NCBI GenBank assembly: GCA_945890905.1
Contig: CAMDDI010000176.1
Span: 1 to 7,141 of the forward strand
Direction: 5' to 3'
Source: Bacteriovorax stolpii
GTDB taxonomy: Bacteria; Bdellovibrionota; Bacteriovoracia; Bacteriovoracales; Bacteriovoracaceae
DNA: 7,141 bases
In this document: in pieces, positions 7,074-7,141 of the stretch
Numbering within the stretch: position 1 is the first letter of the stretch
Layout of the letters: each line of letters opens with the position of its first letter
Program-made: the position numbers and the translations under genes
Notes under the pieces: model-generated
What the model was told of the DNA's origin: nothing
Database searches by the model: none
The model's input: the letters and a program-made list of their open reading frames with translations, nothing else

Positions 7074-7079
7074 CCCTCT
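7074..7079 (-). promoter_or_regulatory. Ribosome binding site supporting the TTG start
   Basis: Minus-strand AGAGGG precedes TTG 7069-7067 by four bases and lies just after the stop of the preceding reading frame. It is the main reason for placing the start of the TPR gene at this rare codon. Confidence 0.55.
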
Positions 7080-7080
7080 T

Positions 7081-7140
7081 TTAGATGCCTGTTGAACTCG
7101 AATCAGATTTAGAGGCCTGGCGATCAGTAAAGCCAGCTTC
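7081..7140 (-). CDS. Probable C-terminal tail of an upstream gene (partial)
   Basis: One minus-strand frame enters from the right edge and reads EAGFTDRQASKSDSSSTGI before TAA at 7083-7081. Codon use fits the neighbours, and the stop is followed at once by the ribosome site of the TPR gene, a common operon junction. The hydrophilic, Ser-rich tail gives no clue to function. A second frame is also open here and would end at 7059 inside the TPR gene, but it uses less typical codons. With only 19 residues visible this is a weak call. Confidence 0.4.
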   Translation of the reverse strand, partial: EAGFTDRQASKSDSSSTGI

Positions 7141-7141
7141 A

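Noticed and set aside
7059..7139. Alternative frame entering from the right edge, ending in RGPIAG
   Set aside because: It overlaps the TPR gene by 11 bases and uses less typical codons (AGG, CTA, CGA). The other frame, ending at 7081 just ahead of the ribosome site, fits better.
1..7141. Mobile elements, CRISPR arrays, tRNA or rRNA genes, defence or toxin modules
   Set aside because: No transposase or integrase sequence, terminal repeats, regularly spaced repeats or tRNA-like folds were seen. The genes form one co-oriented strand of mainly core functions.

Overview
The window is a tightly packed, AT-rich bacterial chromosome segment in which every supported gene lies on the minus strand, so transcription runs from right to left. 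There are seven substantial genes plus the probable tail of an eighth, and no gap reaches 300 bases. AT-rich codon use, a type II dehydroquinase, an aroQ-efp-accB-accC cluster, and flanking TPR and AsmA-like proteins suggest a Gram-negative of the deltaproteobacterial or Bdellovibrionota type, perhaps a low-GC Bacteriovorax-like lineage. That placement is inferred from gene order and protein style. The AsmA-like protein supports an organism with an outer membrane.

Layout in transcription order: (1) a probable C-terminal tail of an upstream gene (7140-7081); (2) a 354-residue TPR protein with a TTG start (7069-6005); (3) aroQ, type II 3-dehydroquinate dehydratase (6000-5575); (4) a 44-base gap holding a perfect small hairpin just before the efp ribosome binding site; (5) efp, elongation factor P (5530-4964); (6) accB, the biotin carboxyl carrier protein (4961-4527); (7) accC, biotin carboxylase (4527-3169), overlapping accB by one base; (8) a 44-base gap with a good sigma70-type promoter that begins inside the accC tail; (9) an unrecognised 460-residue helical-repeat protein (3124-1742); (10) an AsmA-like membrane-anchored protein that starts inside the end of gene 9 and runs off the left edge (1752-1).

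Genes 2 to 7 look like one operon of mostly central functions: aromatic amino acid precursor synthesis, translation through polyproline, and the first half of acetyl-CoA carboxylase. AccB and AccC supply carboxybiotin for malonyl-CoA synthesis; the carboxyltransferase genes accA and accD are not here. Genes 9 and 10 overlap and probably form a second transcription unit, read both from their own promoter and by readthrough from the acc genes. An AsmA-like protein directly after fatty-acid synthesis genes is compatible with a role in lipid or envelope traffic, but this is inference.

No mobile element, CRISPR array, RNA gene or toxin/defence module was found. The less ordinary material is the gene 9-10 pair, the promoter at the accC end, the hairpin before efp, and a repeated short motif in the linker of the TPR protein.
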